DNA of 64,000 nt from Paralithodes platypus (GCA_032716605.1 CM064495.1:20623836-20687835); one strand, 5' to 3'. Positions 10,713 to 21,189 are shown, numbered from the stretch's first letter. The notes: generated by a model not told the origin, from the letters alone. Made by a program: numbers and translations.

Positions 10713-11159
10713 GCTAGGTCTCAAACAATGTATTACATTATGGCACGGGACCGGGAGTGATAATTTATCGATCGAGTTGGTGGGTTCGTGACGTCATCCA
10801 TGGCGATGACGTCACTTCCAGCCTGCCAATCACAAACGGGTTTGGCCAACCACTCACAGCTAAGCTTCCACTATGTTTTGATCGTATCAGCTGTTCTACC
10901 TTAACCCCATATTTCAACCCCTCTCTTTCCCTGATATACTTCATGCCCTCCCCAGCTATCGGGGTAAATATTTTTAATATTGTTGTGGCAAGTGCAGGTA
11001 ATTATTATTAGGGACACAATGAAAACAGGAAACCAATTATAATATTGAAGGGGAGTGGGACAAAAATCGCTCCCGCTACTATGGAATTTGCCGGGCTCTT
11101 CACTTGGGGGGGGGGGCTGAGGCTTCAGCTATAACCAGATGTGTCACTGAGAGGGTTTT
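10713..11159. other. No gene; paired CRE sites near the Merlin right end
   Basis: Two TGACGTCA palindromes (10789-10796 and 10807-10814) and a CCAAT box (10826-10830) form a promoter-like cluster. A G-run lies near 11107-11115. No reading frame with recognisable content follows, so no gene is called. Confidence 0.35.
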
Positions 11160-11270
11160 TTGCTGCAATGGGTGTGCCAAAGTAAAGAGGTTTGGTTGCA
11201 ATGGGCGTGCCCAGGTTGGAAGGTGTGGCTGCAATGGGCATGCCACAAAAATGCGTGTGCCAGATAAGGG
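11160..11270 (+). repeat. Degenerate repeat of a 'GCAATGGGCGTGCCA' word, block 2
   Basis: Three to four units of about 35-45 bp carry 'TGCAATGGGCGTGCCA'-type words, matching block 1 at 7840-8015 in sequence and orientation. Confidence 0.55.
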
Positions 11271-11835
11271 GTATTCTGCAGAACAACAACTCCTCGATTA
11301 CGGGATTCCTGTATCATGGATTTTTTTTTTTTTTGCTCTTACCTTACTTGGGGGACCTTCCTGATGTGCAGATAGGTTCTACTTTTCTTATTTTGTCAAT
11401 TTGATTTCACTCCCCTATAACATTATCAGAGTTATTTTTGTACAGCCAGTCCAGGACACTTTGTTTACATTCTAGCCTCCTTGGAGGCTCCTCCCCGATG
11501 TTCAGTAACCAATCAGAGTGGAGCTTCACCTACAAAAAATCGGTACATATTTATTGGTACTTTCCTGTTATCGACAGCCAAAGCTGAAGATTGCAGAGTA
11601 AACACCATAGACTTTATCCCGTCATTTTGTTTTATAGTTTTAATACCCAATCGGCGGGGGTGTGGGGGCAGCAGCCCCCACCCATAATACTAGGATAGGT
11701 TAGGTAAGATTGTTAGGTTAGGCTAATGTCTTTTCAAAGTTGATTAAATCGAGTAAACTCCTAGATTGTTGGGGTATCTGAATTACAATTAACAATGCAA
11801 TTGCTAATAAAAAGTGCTTTCTGCACTTTCTAACA
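11271..11835. other. No gene; GC hairpin and telomere-like run
   Basis: A GC-rich hairpin (GTGGGGGC/GCCCCCAC, near 11663-11682) is followed by 'CTAG' and a TTAGG-rich run (11697-11727). The hairpin plus CTRR resembles a Helitron 3' end, but the expected T after the end is absent and no 5' end was found. No gene is seen. Confidence 0.35.
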
Positions 11836-11893
11836 ATAAAATACACACTTACAAACCACTACAATAAAATACACACTTACAAACCACTACAAT
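11836..11893 (+). repeat. 28-bp direct duplication
   Basis: Two adjacent near-identical copies of an AT-rich 28-bp unit containing 'TACACACTTACAAACCAC'. Confidence 0.7.
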
Positions 11894-11949
11894 ATAAAAA
11901 TAAATAACATAAAAATAAAATAGCAGGAGTTGTTCTTCTGCAGAATTAC

Positions 11950-12115
11950 CCTATTATTTCCTGGCGAGCGATAGCGAGCCTGCAATTTTAAGAGGAACTG
12001 GCCTTCGGCCGGGACATTTTCTACCGAAAAATGTACAAATTTATCTTAAAGGAGGGTCTAGGGGGAGTTTTTCTAAGCTTGATGGAGGTCTAGGGAGGAA
12101 ACTAAAAATATATAT
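11950..12115 (-). repeat. Hairpin repeat family, copy 2 (partial, reverse)
   Basis: Reverse-oriented copy containing the 'GGCGAGCGATAGCGAGCC' block, the GC hairpin, the 'TTCTACCGAAAAATG' block and the 'GGTCTAGGGAGGAAA' end. The 31-bp subrepeats are missing. It lies just upstream of the CR1-type element that starts near 12250. Confidence 0.7.
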
Positions 12116-12249
12116 GAATAAATTAATTAATAGACCAAACAAACGGTCAGTCTCCCCTTAAGGGTAAGAAGGGCTGACCTGGGCTGCTGTTGAGTGTAGT
12201 TAGGCCCCTTCTCCATGGAGGTGTTAAGCTGCCTACCTGGGTACCTATG

Positions 12250-14012
12250 CTATGACGCAAAGTCAAAAAGTTAATTAAGCAAAGTAAAAAGACCCTGGAG
12301 TTACATGTTGCAAATCAAAGTAAAACAAACCCGAAAGAATTCTATAGTTATAACAGAAAGAAAAAAAGTAGTTACTTCAACTGTTGGACCGTTAGTCGAT
12401 GAAAATGGAGAATACACCAAAGACGAAGTACAAATGAGTAATGCCCTCAATACCTTCTTTGCATCAGTTTTTACAACAGAAGACCTCAGTGATAGCCCTA
12501 CACCATCGCCGATTCAGATTGATAATTCAGATGTTCTAAGCAATATCACCGTTAAAGGGAGAGAAGTATTGAATTGTTTAGATAAACTCAAGGTAAATAA
12601 AATGCCTGGACCTGATACAATCTCACCTAGAGTTCTAAAGGAAGCTAAGGATGAGCTCTCCAAACCACTGACATTGATATTCAATAAATCCCCGCAGTCT
12701 GGAACTATGCCTGATCAGTGGAAGCTAGCCAACGTAACACCGATATTCAAAAATGGCAGCAAATCCCTACCCAGTAACTATCGTCCAATTAGCTTAACCT
12801 CAGTTGTATGTAAAATGCTAGAAACGGTCATAAGAGACAGACTCGTAAATCACTTAGAGGAAAATAACATACTTAAAGATACTCAACACGGCTTTCGTAA
12901 TAAACATTCCTGTTTAACAATCCTCTTAGACTTCTTCCACGATATCCTCAACCTCTACGATAAGAGTAAAGCTGTAGATATTATATACCTTGATTTTCAA
13001 AAGGCCTTTGACAAAGTTCCACACAAACATTTACTGCTAAAACTAAAAGCGCATGGAATACAAGACGGTGTGTTGAAATGGATAGAAAATTGGCTCAGCG
13101 ACAGAAAGCAAAGAGTAGTCATAAACGGTAAGGCATCTAAATGGACCAATGTAAGTAGCGGGGTACCCCAGGGATCGGTACTAGGACCAATTATCTTTCT
13201 AATTTATATCAACGACATAGATGAGGGTCTCACCTGTACAATATCAAAATTTGCTGACAATACAAAAATTGCAAATAGCGTACTCTCAAAAGAACAAGTT
13301 GAGGATATGCAACACAATCTAGAAAAGTTGTCATGTTGGGCCCACATTTGGCAAATGAGTTTTCAATGCAGATAAATGTAAAGTACTACATATCGGATAC
13401 CAAAATGAGAAAGCAAACTATTCGATGAATGGCATTCAGCTTAAGAATGTAAACAGAGAAACCGATCTGGGAGTAACAATATCGGGTAACCTAAAACCGA
13501 GTCAACAATGTTCAGAAGTTGTTAAGAAGGCAAACAAAATAATTGGCTTTATAGGCAGGTCATTTGAGCATAAATCCAAAGACGTTATCCTAACCCTTTA
13601 CAATTCCTTAGTCCGCCCTCCTCTGGAATACTGCGTTCAATCCTGGTGCCCTTATTACCAAAAAGATATAGACAAGCTAGAACAAGTTCAACGTAGAGTT
13701 ACCAAAATGATACCTAGCCTAAAGAACAAACCATATGAGGAGCGTCTTAGAGAATTAAATCTATTTCCTTTAACCCAGCGCAGATTGAGAGGCGACTTAA
13801 TTCAAGTGTTCAAAATCATCAAAGTCATCGACAATATGAACTGTAGTAACTACTTAACTATCGACCAATTTAATTACACGCAGGGAAACGGTTGCAAAAT
13901 TATTGGTAAATCTTTTAACTCACACGAATCTAAGAATTTCTTCTTCAATCGAGTTGTCAATTTGTGGAATGGGCTTCCTCGAGACGTTATAGACTGCAGC
14001 ACCGTTGGTTAA
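12250..14012 (+). pseudogene. CR1-type non-LTR retrotransposon RT (copy A), 5'-truncated
   Basis: This is the reverse transcriptase half of a CR1-like ORF2. Readable from about 12305: linker ('VGPLVDENGEYT'), 'SPGPDTISPRVLKEA'-type block (here 'KMPGPDTISPRVLKEA'), 'SNYRPISLTSV', 'YLDFQKAFDKVPH', 'SGVPQGSVLGP', then 'KFADN' at the active site, where the second catalytic aspartate of FADD is replaced by N. A one-base shift in a T run at 13360-13363 moves the frame. The thumb and C-terminal region continue from about 13366 to the stop at 14010-14012. The endonuclease is absent because the copy is truncated near 12250. Three further copies of the same family occur on the minus strand (3008, 38463 and 44365). 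Confidence 0.85.
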
Positions 14013-14297
14013 TTTAAACTTCGCCTAGACAAATATCTCTCATCAAACCCGCGACTGACTGCGTTTGTAAATGAATAACTTTAGTTTATCCCCCCCTCAG
14101 TTACTAACCCATCTGTCCCCTACTAACTTCCTGATCCTGCCACGGACATTAGTTCCAGGGCAGTAGTTCCCTTTCCAATGTTCCTTACCCACAATAAACC
14201 ACTGTTTGGACACTTGATCCTTAGTGTTTTGGAGGACAAGCAGCCTAGAAGGGTCACTAGACCTGGTTGTTGCTTGATTTCCTTTGTACTCCTTTGT
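14013..14297 (+). mobile_element. CR1-type copy A, 3' untranslated region and tail
   Basis: Untranslated tail of copy A. It ends in a short repeat read as TTTGTACTCCTTTGTA, the 3' tail seen at the other copies of this family. The stretch from 14170 onward is the part most often found alone elsewhere in the window. Confidence 0.65.
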
Positions 14298-14619
14298 AGG
14301 TGGGGATGGGGGGGTGGCAACCATTTTGTTTATATTCCTTTGTTTTCGTACAAGGTTGGTGGAGAGGAAACGGGGACTTTATTGGGTTAATTATTTTGTT
14401 CTTCTCCTTTCTATTCTCTGTGTGTCTTGTTACTACAGTTAAGTTGGTATGTCGCTTTAGTCTTCCTTCTTCTTGCTTATTGCTCTCTTGTAGTGATACA
14501 TTTGTGTATTGTGTTAAACAGAAAGAAAACAAGTCAACACTATGTGATCTGATGTGTTGTGGGTTATTTTGTTCAATTATTTTTGAGGATTTTTGCTTGC
14601 TTTTGTCAACAAAAAATAA
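14298..14619. other. No gene recognised
   Basis: Unique sequence between two retrotransposon fragments. Open frames on both strands lack recognisable motifs. Confidence 0.4.
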
Positions 14620-15010
14620 GTTTCTATGTGGATGACGGAAACAAAAGGCAAATCTGCCTGTGACGAGTGCCTCCCCCAGAGTTGAAAGAGTGATAGGGCC
14701 AAAATCAAGGAATGTTTGAGCCAAAATATCTGGACACACAGAGTTTGAAGCAATTTAAGTAATAGGATGAACGAAAGTTGGACTCAGGGAGAGAGTTTCA
14801 GATCTCAGCTGTTGAATAGAAGAGAGATTGGGAATATCATTTCCCTCTTGGGTTGGAGACTTGCACAGAGAAGTGGTGGGATTGTGTTACAAGACGGGTA
14901 CTACGTACCCTACGTAGAGGAGGTGGTATGCACTAAGAGAGCTCTGAGGAACACTGATTATTGTAATAGCGATAGAATAGCGAGAGAGATGCAAGTTACA
15001 TGTACACCAT
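14620..15010 (-). mobile_element. Jockey-like family H, 3'-end fragment
   Basis: On the minus strand this matches the C-terminal and 3' untranslated part of the Jockey-like family also seen at 22641, 34496, 38106, 42644 and 51957 (landmark 'ACAAAAGGCA' followed by 'GTTTGAAGCAATTTAAGT' in plus orientation). It is decayed and contains no useful frame. Confidence 0.6.
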
Positions 15011-15479
15011 CGCTTGGCCAGAAAGGAATGGACACCTCAAAGGAGTAAAGAGTTGTATTATCATCAAACTAATGGGATGAAATTTCTTAAAATATCCAAA
15101 CTAATAGTGCAGGTCAAGAAAGCCTCCCTCGCATCATATAAGGTTAAGAGGGTAGCCTAAATGAATTGCCTACAAGATAATGGAGGCATGGTGATGAGAG
15201 CATGATAGGTAGATCGATCCAGGTTATGAGGTCGAGAGAGGGAGAGGGAGAGAGTGCTACCAGGCGTAGTTAGTATCTCAAAGACCTTGTGATTCATTAC
15301 GAGGTGACAGTTTAAGTGGATACAGTGAAATTGTGTATGTGTACATCACTTATTGCAGAGTAAGCAAAATACTATCTACTCTCTGCTTGAAATACTCTAC
15401 TGAATACCTATTTACAACTTCCTAGATAAATTTATTATGCCAAGTAGAAAATATAACTATGTGAACAAATATATATTCA
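15011..15479. other. No gene recognised
   Basis: Contains an AG-rich stretch near 15225-15255 and otherwise AT-rich unique sequence. The end of a hairpin-family-like word ('AAACTAATGGGATGAAATTTCTT') lies near 15065-15090, probably a relic of that family. Confidence 0.35.
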
Positions 15480-15860
15480 ACTATAACTTTTAGCCATGGT
15501 TACGTGTTGCATTCATAATAAGGTTAAGCATTATTTTTTAATTCCCATTAAGCCTTTTAAAGACTTAATTGAGTTGACCTCGTAGTGTGAGAACTTAAAA
15601 AGAAGAACAACTTTATAGGTTTGTGTATTTATTGCTGGTTTAACCTTTGCAGCCCAGCTTGGACTCTTGCTAATCGTTCTATATCTTTCCTGAGTGCTGG
15701 AGACCAGAATTAAACTGCATATTCTACAAGAGGCTGTAGAATGTGATGAGTATTCCCAATTATTATATTAATCTGTATCTTAAATTATCTTTAACGTTTT
15801 TGGGGTTACAAAATACTGAAGACGCCTAACAAATGTTTATGGCGGTAATCTGAACATATG
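15480..15860 (-). pseudogene. Decayed CR1-type RT C-terminal fragment
   Basis: The minus strand preserves pieces of the CR1 C-terminal block, for example the 'VEYAV-FWSP' motif near 15690-15735, with many stops and indels. It is a relic only. Confidence 0.5.
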
Positions 15861-15959
15861 CACTGGTCGATAACCTGGACCTTCTCCAAGTTTAGTGCCA
15901 CCTGGCGTGTCGGGCGAAGGACCTAGAGAAGATGGGAGGTTATTCTATTTTCTATTTAT

Positions 15960-16168
15960 ATTTTCTTAAGACCCCCCTTCAAGATAAATATGTACATTTG
16001 TTCACCGGCCGAAGGCCGGTTGCTACTAAATTATAGGCTCGCTATCGCTTACCAGGAAAAAATCGACATCTAAATGGCACGAAAAGTCTTAATATTGACA
16101 GAGATGAGGAGAAAGTTCTTAAAATCGCCAAACTAATGGGGTGAACGTCTTAAAATCTCATACATTTT
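15960..16168 (+). repeat. Hairpin repeat family, copy 3
   Basis: It has the perfect 'CCGGCCGAAGGCCGG' hairpin at 16005-16019, the 'GGCTCGCTATCGCTTACC' block and three 31-bp subunits. The 5' 'TTTCCTCCC' block is missing. Confidence 0.75.
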
Positions 16169-16227
16169 GTAACTTAATGTGGAGTAGAAAAGTCAGCAAG
16201 AGAGAGTAAGCAACAATAGTTCTCTTA

Positions 16228-16535
16228 AGGGGAGGTTTTTAGTTTGTTCCCTAAACCTCCATCAAGCATAAAATTACACCCCCTTGACCCCCTTTCAAGA
16301 TATTTGTTTACGTTTTTCGGTAGAAAAATATCCTGGCCGAAGGCGAGCTCCTTTTAAATTGCAGGCTCGATATCGCTTGCCAAAAACAAATCGACACCTA
16401 ACTGGCACGAAAAGTCTTAACATTGACAGAAATAGGGCGAAAGTTCTTAAAATTGCCAAACTAATGGAGCGAACGTCTTAAAATTTCAGAAGCAATGGGG
16501 CTAAACATGACGGAGAAAGGGGTCAAGAAAAAAAT
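16228..16535 (+). repeat. Hairpin repeat family, copy 4
   Basis: Complete copy from 'TTTTAGTTTGTTCCCTA' to 'ACATGACGGAGAAAGGGG', in the same orientation as and directly after copy 3. Confidence 0.75.
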
Positions 16536-16654
16536 CCCTCGAGTGGAAATCCCCTAATTCATCCCTACGTAGCGGCCTGTTTCTAATGTGCGTCATCTAC
16601 CGGGTGTCCCATAGTACGTGTGACAAACTGCAGGATTAGGATATAGACGATAAT

Positions 16655-17293
16655 TTAACCCGTACAGTACCGGTCACGTCATTTTCATTATATTCTGGAT
16701 ACTATTAGACGATTTTACTTAGCTTAAGGGGGGGATGGTTCACGTGTTGGGCGATTTTTCCATGTATTCATTATTTTTCTAGTTTCCTCCCTAGACCTGC
16801 ATCAAATAAAAAAAAAAAACATCCATTAGATCCCCCTTCTAGATTAATGTGTACATTATTCGGTAGAAAAATTTCCAGGCCGAAGGCCGGTTCTTCCAAC
16901 ATTACAGGCTCACTATCGTTCGCCAGGGAAACAATCGACATCTAAATAGCAAGGTCTAAATATTGACGAAGAAATGGGTCTAAATGTCTTAAAATCGACT
17001 AACTAATGGGGCAAGCATCTTAACATCTGAAAACTAATGGGGCTAAACATGAGGGAGACAGTGGTCCAGAAAACCTGCCCATGTCCCCTTAAGAAGGACG
17101 TTTACTCATTAAAAGACTACAGACTATCTCAACTAAGACTACAGACTATCTCAACTACAGACTATCTCAACTACAGACTATCTCAACTAATAATTTTAGC
17201 TACCATATAATTATATCCTTCCTAAACTTCATATAATCGTCTAATAGTATCCAGCATATAGTAAAAAGACGTGACCGGTACTGAAGGGGTTAA
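16655..17293. mobile_element. TTAA-flanked element, family 1 copy a, carrying a hairpin repeat
   Basis: TTAA at 16655-16658 and 17290-17293 flanks 631 bp whose ends are near-perfect inverted repeats (CCCGTACAGTACCGGTCAC and its counterpart). Subterminal sequence also matches in inverted order ('AGACGATTTTACTTAGC' and 'CATATAATCGTCTAATA'). The interior is a complete hairpin-family copy (about 16770-17065) plus four short repeats of 'ACTACAGACTATCTCA' near 17125-17190. It looks like a piggyBac-like MITE carrying another repeat. Confidence 0.7.
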
Positions 17294-17330
17294 ACATAGC
17301 GCGTTCTATTACTAAGATTCCAAGGCAAGA

Positions 17331-17554
17331 ATGTAGTTACCGGGTGTACCGCCCGTCTTGTTTACACTACGCGGACGCTCACCATCATGTTCCCGTCTAT
17401 TTTGACTGCCTTTGGATACAAAAATACATTACCCTAACCAAACAACCTAACCTAACCTAACCTAGTATTATAGATTTATAAGTATTTATTTTATTATAAG
17501 TATTTATAGATGATTTATGTTGTATGTCGGTAGTGGTACACCCGGTAACTACAT
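17331..17554. mobile_element. MITE with 20-bp perfect inverted ends, copy 2
   Basis: Nearly identical to 4724-4946, including the internal AACCT run (17432-17464). The only differences I see over the body are an extra T and one substitution near 17510-17527. The same 20-bp inverted ends are present. Confidence 0.75.
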
Positions 17555-17602
17555 CATTCCCGATTTAAAACCTCAATCACGACCTACTGTATATATTGCT
17601 TG

Positions 17603-18291
17603 TTAACCCCTTCTGTACCGGTGACGTCTTTTTAACTATATTCTGGCTACTATTAGACTCTTATATTCAGTTTAAGAAGGGTTTCCAGCAATTAGCTTAA
17701 GGGGGAATAGCCGGTTTTCTGGACCACTTTCTCCCTCATGTTTAGCCCCATTAGTTTTCAGATGTTAAGAGGTTTGCCCCATTAGTTAGTCGATTTTAAG
17801 ATCTTTCGCCCCATTTCTTCGTCAATATTTAGACCTTTCGTGCTATTTAGGTGTCGATTTTTTCCCTGGCGCACGATAGTGAGCCTGTAATGTTGGAAGA
17901 ACCGGCCTTTGGCCGGGAAATTTTTCTACCGAAAAATGTACACATTAATCTAGAAGGGGGATCTAATTGATGTTTTTTTTTAAATTTGATGGAGGTCTAG
18001 GGGGGAAACTAGAAAACTAATGAAATACTTGTACATGCAAAAATCACCCAAAAAATGAACCATCCCCCCTTTATCTGCACAAAAGTGAACCATCCCCCCT
18101 TTATCTGCACAAAAGTGAACCATCCCCCCTTTATCTGCACAAAAGTGAACCATCCCCCCTTTATCTGCACAAAAGTGAACCATCCCCCCTTTATCTGCAC
18201 AAAGTGAACCATCCCCCCTTTATCTGCACAAAATCCTCTAAATATAGCTAGAATAAAATGAAAAAGACGTCGTCGGCACAGAAGGGGTTAC
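17603..18291. mobile_element. TTAA-flanked element, family 1 copy b, carrying a hairpin repeat and a minisatellite
   Basis: The left TTAA at 17603-17606 is intact and the right site reads TTAC at 18288-18291. The ends are 'CCCCTTCTGTACCGGTGAC' and its inverted counterpart. The interior holds a hairpin-family copy in reverse orientation (about 17715-18010) and then the 30-bp minisatellite at 18054-18234. Confidence 0.65.
18054..18234 (-). repeat. 30-bp minisatellite, six units
   Basis: Six nearly identical 30-bp units ('GAACCATCCCCCCTTTAT' core). One base is missing in the last but one. Read on the minus strand they give a decapeptide repeat, but nothing suggests translation. A single non-amplified copy of the unit is at 16731-16762 inside family 1 copy a, so the array grew from an internal piece of that element. 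Confidence 0.85.
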
Positions 18292-18389
18292 AACATTTAA
18301 TATTAGTGTATCAGGTATTTCCCCATAAGGCTGGCCCAGTTGTCAGAGTCTACCACACCCTCACTTTAGGGCAGATTTTCACTTGATAT

Positions 18390-18690
18390 GTTTTATTCTG
18401 GACCTCCTTCTGCCTCAATGTTTAGCCCCATTTGTTGTGATATTATAACTCATTCGACCCATTAATTTGGCGATTTTAAAACATTTCACGCCATTAAATA
18501 CATTTTAAGACCTTACGTACCATTTAGGTGTCGATATTTTCCTGGCGAGCGATAGCGAGTGTGTAATATAAGAGGAATAGGCCTTTGGCCGAGAAATGTT
18601 TCTACCGAAAAATGTACAATTTTATCTCGAAGCTGGATCTTAGGGATATTTTGTTTAAGCTTGATGGATATCTAATGAAGTAACTAAAGA
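18390..18690 (-). repeat. Hairpin repeat family, copy 7 (reverse)
   Basis: Reverse-oriented, moderately diverged copy with 'CCTGGCGAGCGATAGCGAG' at 18540-18558, the 'TTTGGCCGAGAA' half-hairpin and the subrepeats upstream. Confidence 0.7.
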
Positions 18691-18895
18691 TTTTTCCTTA
18701 AATGTAATAGTCTTTTCATAATATAGTCAGAATATTACTGTAGAACAATGTAAGGTTTGAACATGATTAGAGGCCTGTTAGCTAGTACTGGATGTGTTGG
18801 CAACCTCTTGCTATGGAAGTCCCTCACAGTGGAACGGGGAAGGACACTATTATACAACCATAAATATAATTCATAACGGTCCAGATTTAGAAATG

Positions 18896-19109
18896 TTAAC
18901 CCATACAGTACCAGGGACGTCCCGTTTCATCCTATTCTGGCAACTTTGAGACGATTTTATTAAGCTAAGGAATTACCTCTAGCAATAAAAAGGCTTCCAA
19001 CTATCTCCATCAACCCTTTTCACTACCAGGTCCTTCCAAAGCTGCATAATATCATCTAAATATAGCTGGAATAGAATATAGCACACGTCGCTGGTACTCA
19101 AAGAGTTAA
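18896..19109. mobile_element. TTAA-flanked element, family 1 copy c (short form)
   Basis: TTAA at 18896-18899 and 19106-19109 flanks 206 bp with the family 1 ends and no nested hairpin repeat. It therefore shows the basic, unloaded form of the MITE. A hairpin-family copy starts just outside it at about 19148. Confidence 0.65.
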
Positions 19110-19147
19110 GGGGGAAAGGTTTATTTTATTGTTGTATTAATTTATTA

Positions 19148-19430
19148 GTTTTTTAGTTTCCTCCATCAAATTTAAAAACACATCCCCAAGACACTCCTAG
19201 ATATATTTGTAAATGTTTCGGTATAAAAATGTCCCGGCCGAAGACCGGTCCCTCCTTAAACAAGCTCGATATCCCTCGCTAGGAAAACAATCGACATATA
19301 CAGGGCACGAACAGTCGTAATAGTGACAAAGAAATGGGGCAAAAGGTCATAAAATCGCCAATTTAATGGGCTGAACGTCTTAAAATCGGAAAACTTATGG
19401 GGCTAAATGTGAGGGAGAAGATGGGGGGGG
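19148..19430 (+). repeat. Hairpin repeat family, copy 8
   Basis: Diverged copy from 'TTTTTTAGTTTCCTCC' to 'AATGTGAGGGAGAAGATG'. The half-hairpin 'CCGGCCGAAGACCGG' is at 19235-19249. Confidence 0.7.
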
Positions 19431-19519
19431 GGGCCCAGAAAAATCAACCATATCCCCTTAAGTATATTGCAGGACATTTTATGCTTAGAATCATCCATAT
19501 AATTGTATCCTATTTTGGG

Positions 19520-19520
<1 letters not shown>

Positions 19521-19555
<35 letters not shown>
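19521..19555. repeat. AAT microsatellite
   Basis: Uninterrupted TAA/AAT triplets for about 35 bp. Confidence 0.9.
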
Positions 19556-19704
19556 GTTCTTAAAGCTAGCGCATGCTAAGCCAGCTAAGGATAACCCAAT
19601 AAGGCCGATTAGGCGTATTTCCATTGGGGTCCTGTACTACTACCCCATCTCCTTGCTCATGAGGGATGGTAACGACTCAGTGCTTGTGAAAAATCTTTAA
19701 TGCG

Positions 19705-19775
19705 CCGAGCGTGGGCACGATCCTGGGCCTTCTGGGTGGAAGTCCAAGACGCTAGTCACTACACCAGCGAGCCGC
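19705..19775 (-). repeat. tRNA-like SINE head
   Basis: On the minus strand an A-box-like word ('TGGTGTAGTGACTAGC') lies about 30 bp before a B-box-like word ('GGATCGTGCCC'). This is the layout of a tRNA-derived RNA polymerase III promoter. It resembles the SINEs at 43612 and 43870. I find no complete cloverleaf. Confidence 0.4.
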
Positions 19776-20049
19776 TGTATTTATTTTCCTTTTCAGTCAG
19801 GTCAGGTCAGGTGTAGGTATTGAGGGAAAAAACCTTTACAACGGCACCTCGTATCTACTTTCCAAAGAGTGTTGAGAGGGGAGAAGGGGTGTTGGAGAGA
19901 GAGAGGAAGCTGTTGGAGTGGCTTTGTTGTATATAATGACACCTATACCAATAATATTCTGATTATCATAGAGTTACGTAGAAACTCTCCGGCCCTATTA
20001 TGACCTTATACTCGGTCTCAATATCTTTCTAATTTCATCGTAGGTTCTT

Positions 20050-20430
20050 GTTTCACTATTGTTTAGAAGACTTATTTGCATCTGCGCTTCATAATTATAT
20101 ATATATTTTTGTTATCTAGCCTTGCCGATTATCAGTCAAGGCTTATTTCAAACTTCTATATATTTTCTGAATTTACAACATAGAAAGACAGGCTGTTCCA
20201 TACATTTACGAATCTGTAGTTAAACGAGAATTTCCTAATGTCTAACCTAGATCTCACTTTCTTGATCCTCTTACTATGCCTCCTTGTCTTTTTCTCTGCT
20301 ATGATTGGAAATGTATCTCCCCACTTCATTAATTATCTTTAAAGTGTTCATCATATCTCCCCTAGTTCTCCTATACGTCAGTGAAGAAAGATATAATTCG
20401 ATCAGTCTTTCCTTATATGATTAACATTGC
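20050..20430 (-). pseudogene. Decayed CR1-type RT C-terminal fragment
   Basis: The minus strand retains 'RGDMMNTLKIINE'-like and 'FSFNYRFVNVWNSL'-like pieces of a CR1 C-terminus, with stops. It is an old relic. Confidence 0.5.
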
Positions 20431-20980
20431 AAGGAGAGCCCTATTCTCGTAAAACTTGTGCATTTTAGGAAAAATTGTCAAAAAGGTAATTGAGAGTGTT
20501 AATCCCTTTGATTGCCAGAGGTCGGTTGTAAGCTAAAACAAATCGCCTAGCAGTAGTTAAAATATAAATAATATAACAACATAGAATTGACAAAGTTACA
20601 TGGCAGTGTCCCCCCCCCCCCCACCTCCCAGCCCCTTCCATAAAGTCTGGCAATGCAAGGTGTTCAGGCATTCCAATCAACACAGATAGGTAATATGGGC
20701 TATATGGCCTAATATTCCTGATGGGCTGATGGCCTTCCCAATTAAGTAAGAAGGGCTATATAGGAGGTTGGAAATGTGTGATACTAATGGTGATGGTAAT
20801 AACAAAGTAGAAGGGAAATATTATGTAGATGAGTATTATCGTTATAGATGATTTTGTATAAATCCCTGTATTGTATCCTAGAATATGGATCCTACGACTT
20901 GTGTATGAATTGAAATACATTTTCCAAGTAGGATTTCCCTTTTTAATATAGCTAAGAAAAGGTTAAGTCTCCTTTATCAC
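20431..20980. other. No gene; poly-C run
   Basis: AT-rich DNA with a C-run at 20609-20622. Open frames show no motif. Confidence 0.4.
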
Positions 20981-21048
20981 GCTGTGGTAGAGTTGGTTAA
21001 AGCATGGACAATCGTCCTGACTGTCGGTGGGTCGAGCCCTACTAAGAG
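20981..21048 (+). repeat. tRNA-like sequence (pseudogene or SINE head)
   Basis: A-box-like 'TAGAGTTGGTTAAAGC' and B-box-like 'GGTGGGTCGAGCCCTAC' are spaced as in a tRNA. The T-stem pairs imperfectly and I cannot draw a clean acceptor stem, so a functional tRNA is not supported. Confidence 0.4.
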
Positions 21049-21123
21049 TATAAAAACATTTAGTAGCTCACGTGTATTTGTGAGATATAATTAATATATA
21101 CCCGATGTATATATAATATACTG

Positions 21124-21126
<3 letters not shown>

Positions 21127-21189
<63 letters not shown>

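Noticed and set aside
11655..11727. Helitron 3' end (GC hairpin followed by CTAG)
   Set aside because: Next base is not T, no 5' TC end was found and no Rep/helicase sequence is present.
16595..16640. Mariner-like end 'CCGGGTGTCCCATAGT'
   Set aside because: Only one end is seen, with no inverted partner or transposase nearby.
17980..18212. Decapeptide-repeat peptides on the minus strand
   Set aside because: They arise from the 30-bp minisatellite; no start context, homology or regular gene structure.
18054..18234. CRISPR-like direct repeat array
   Set aside because: Units are contiguous without unique spacers, and the DNA is eukaryotic.
20981..21048. Functional tRNA gene
   Set aside because: A- and B-box-like words are present, but stems pair poorly and no clear acceptor stem closes.
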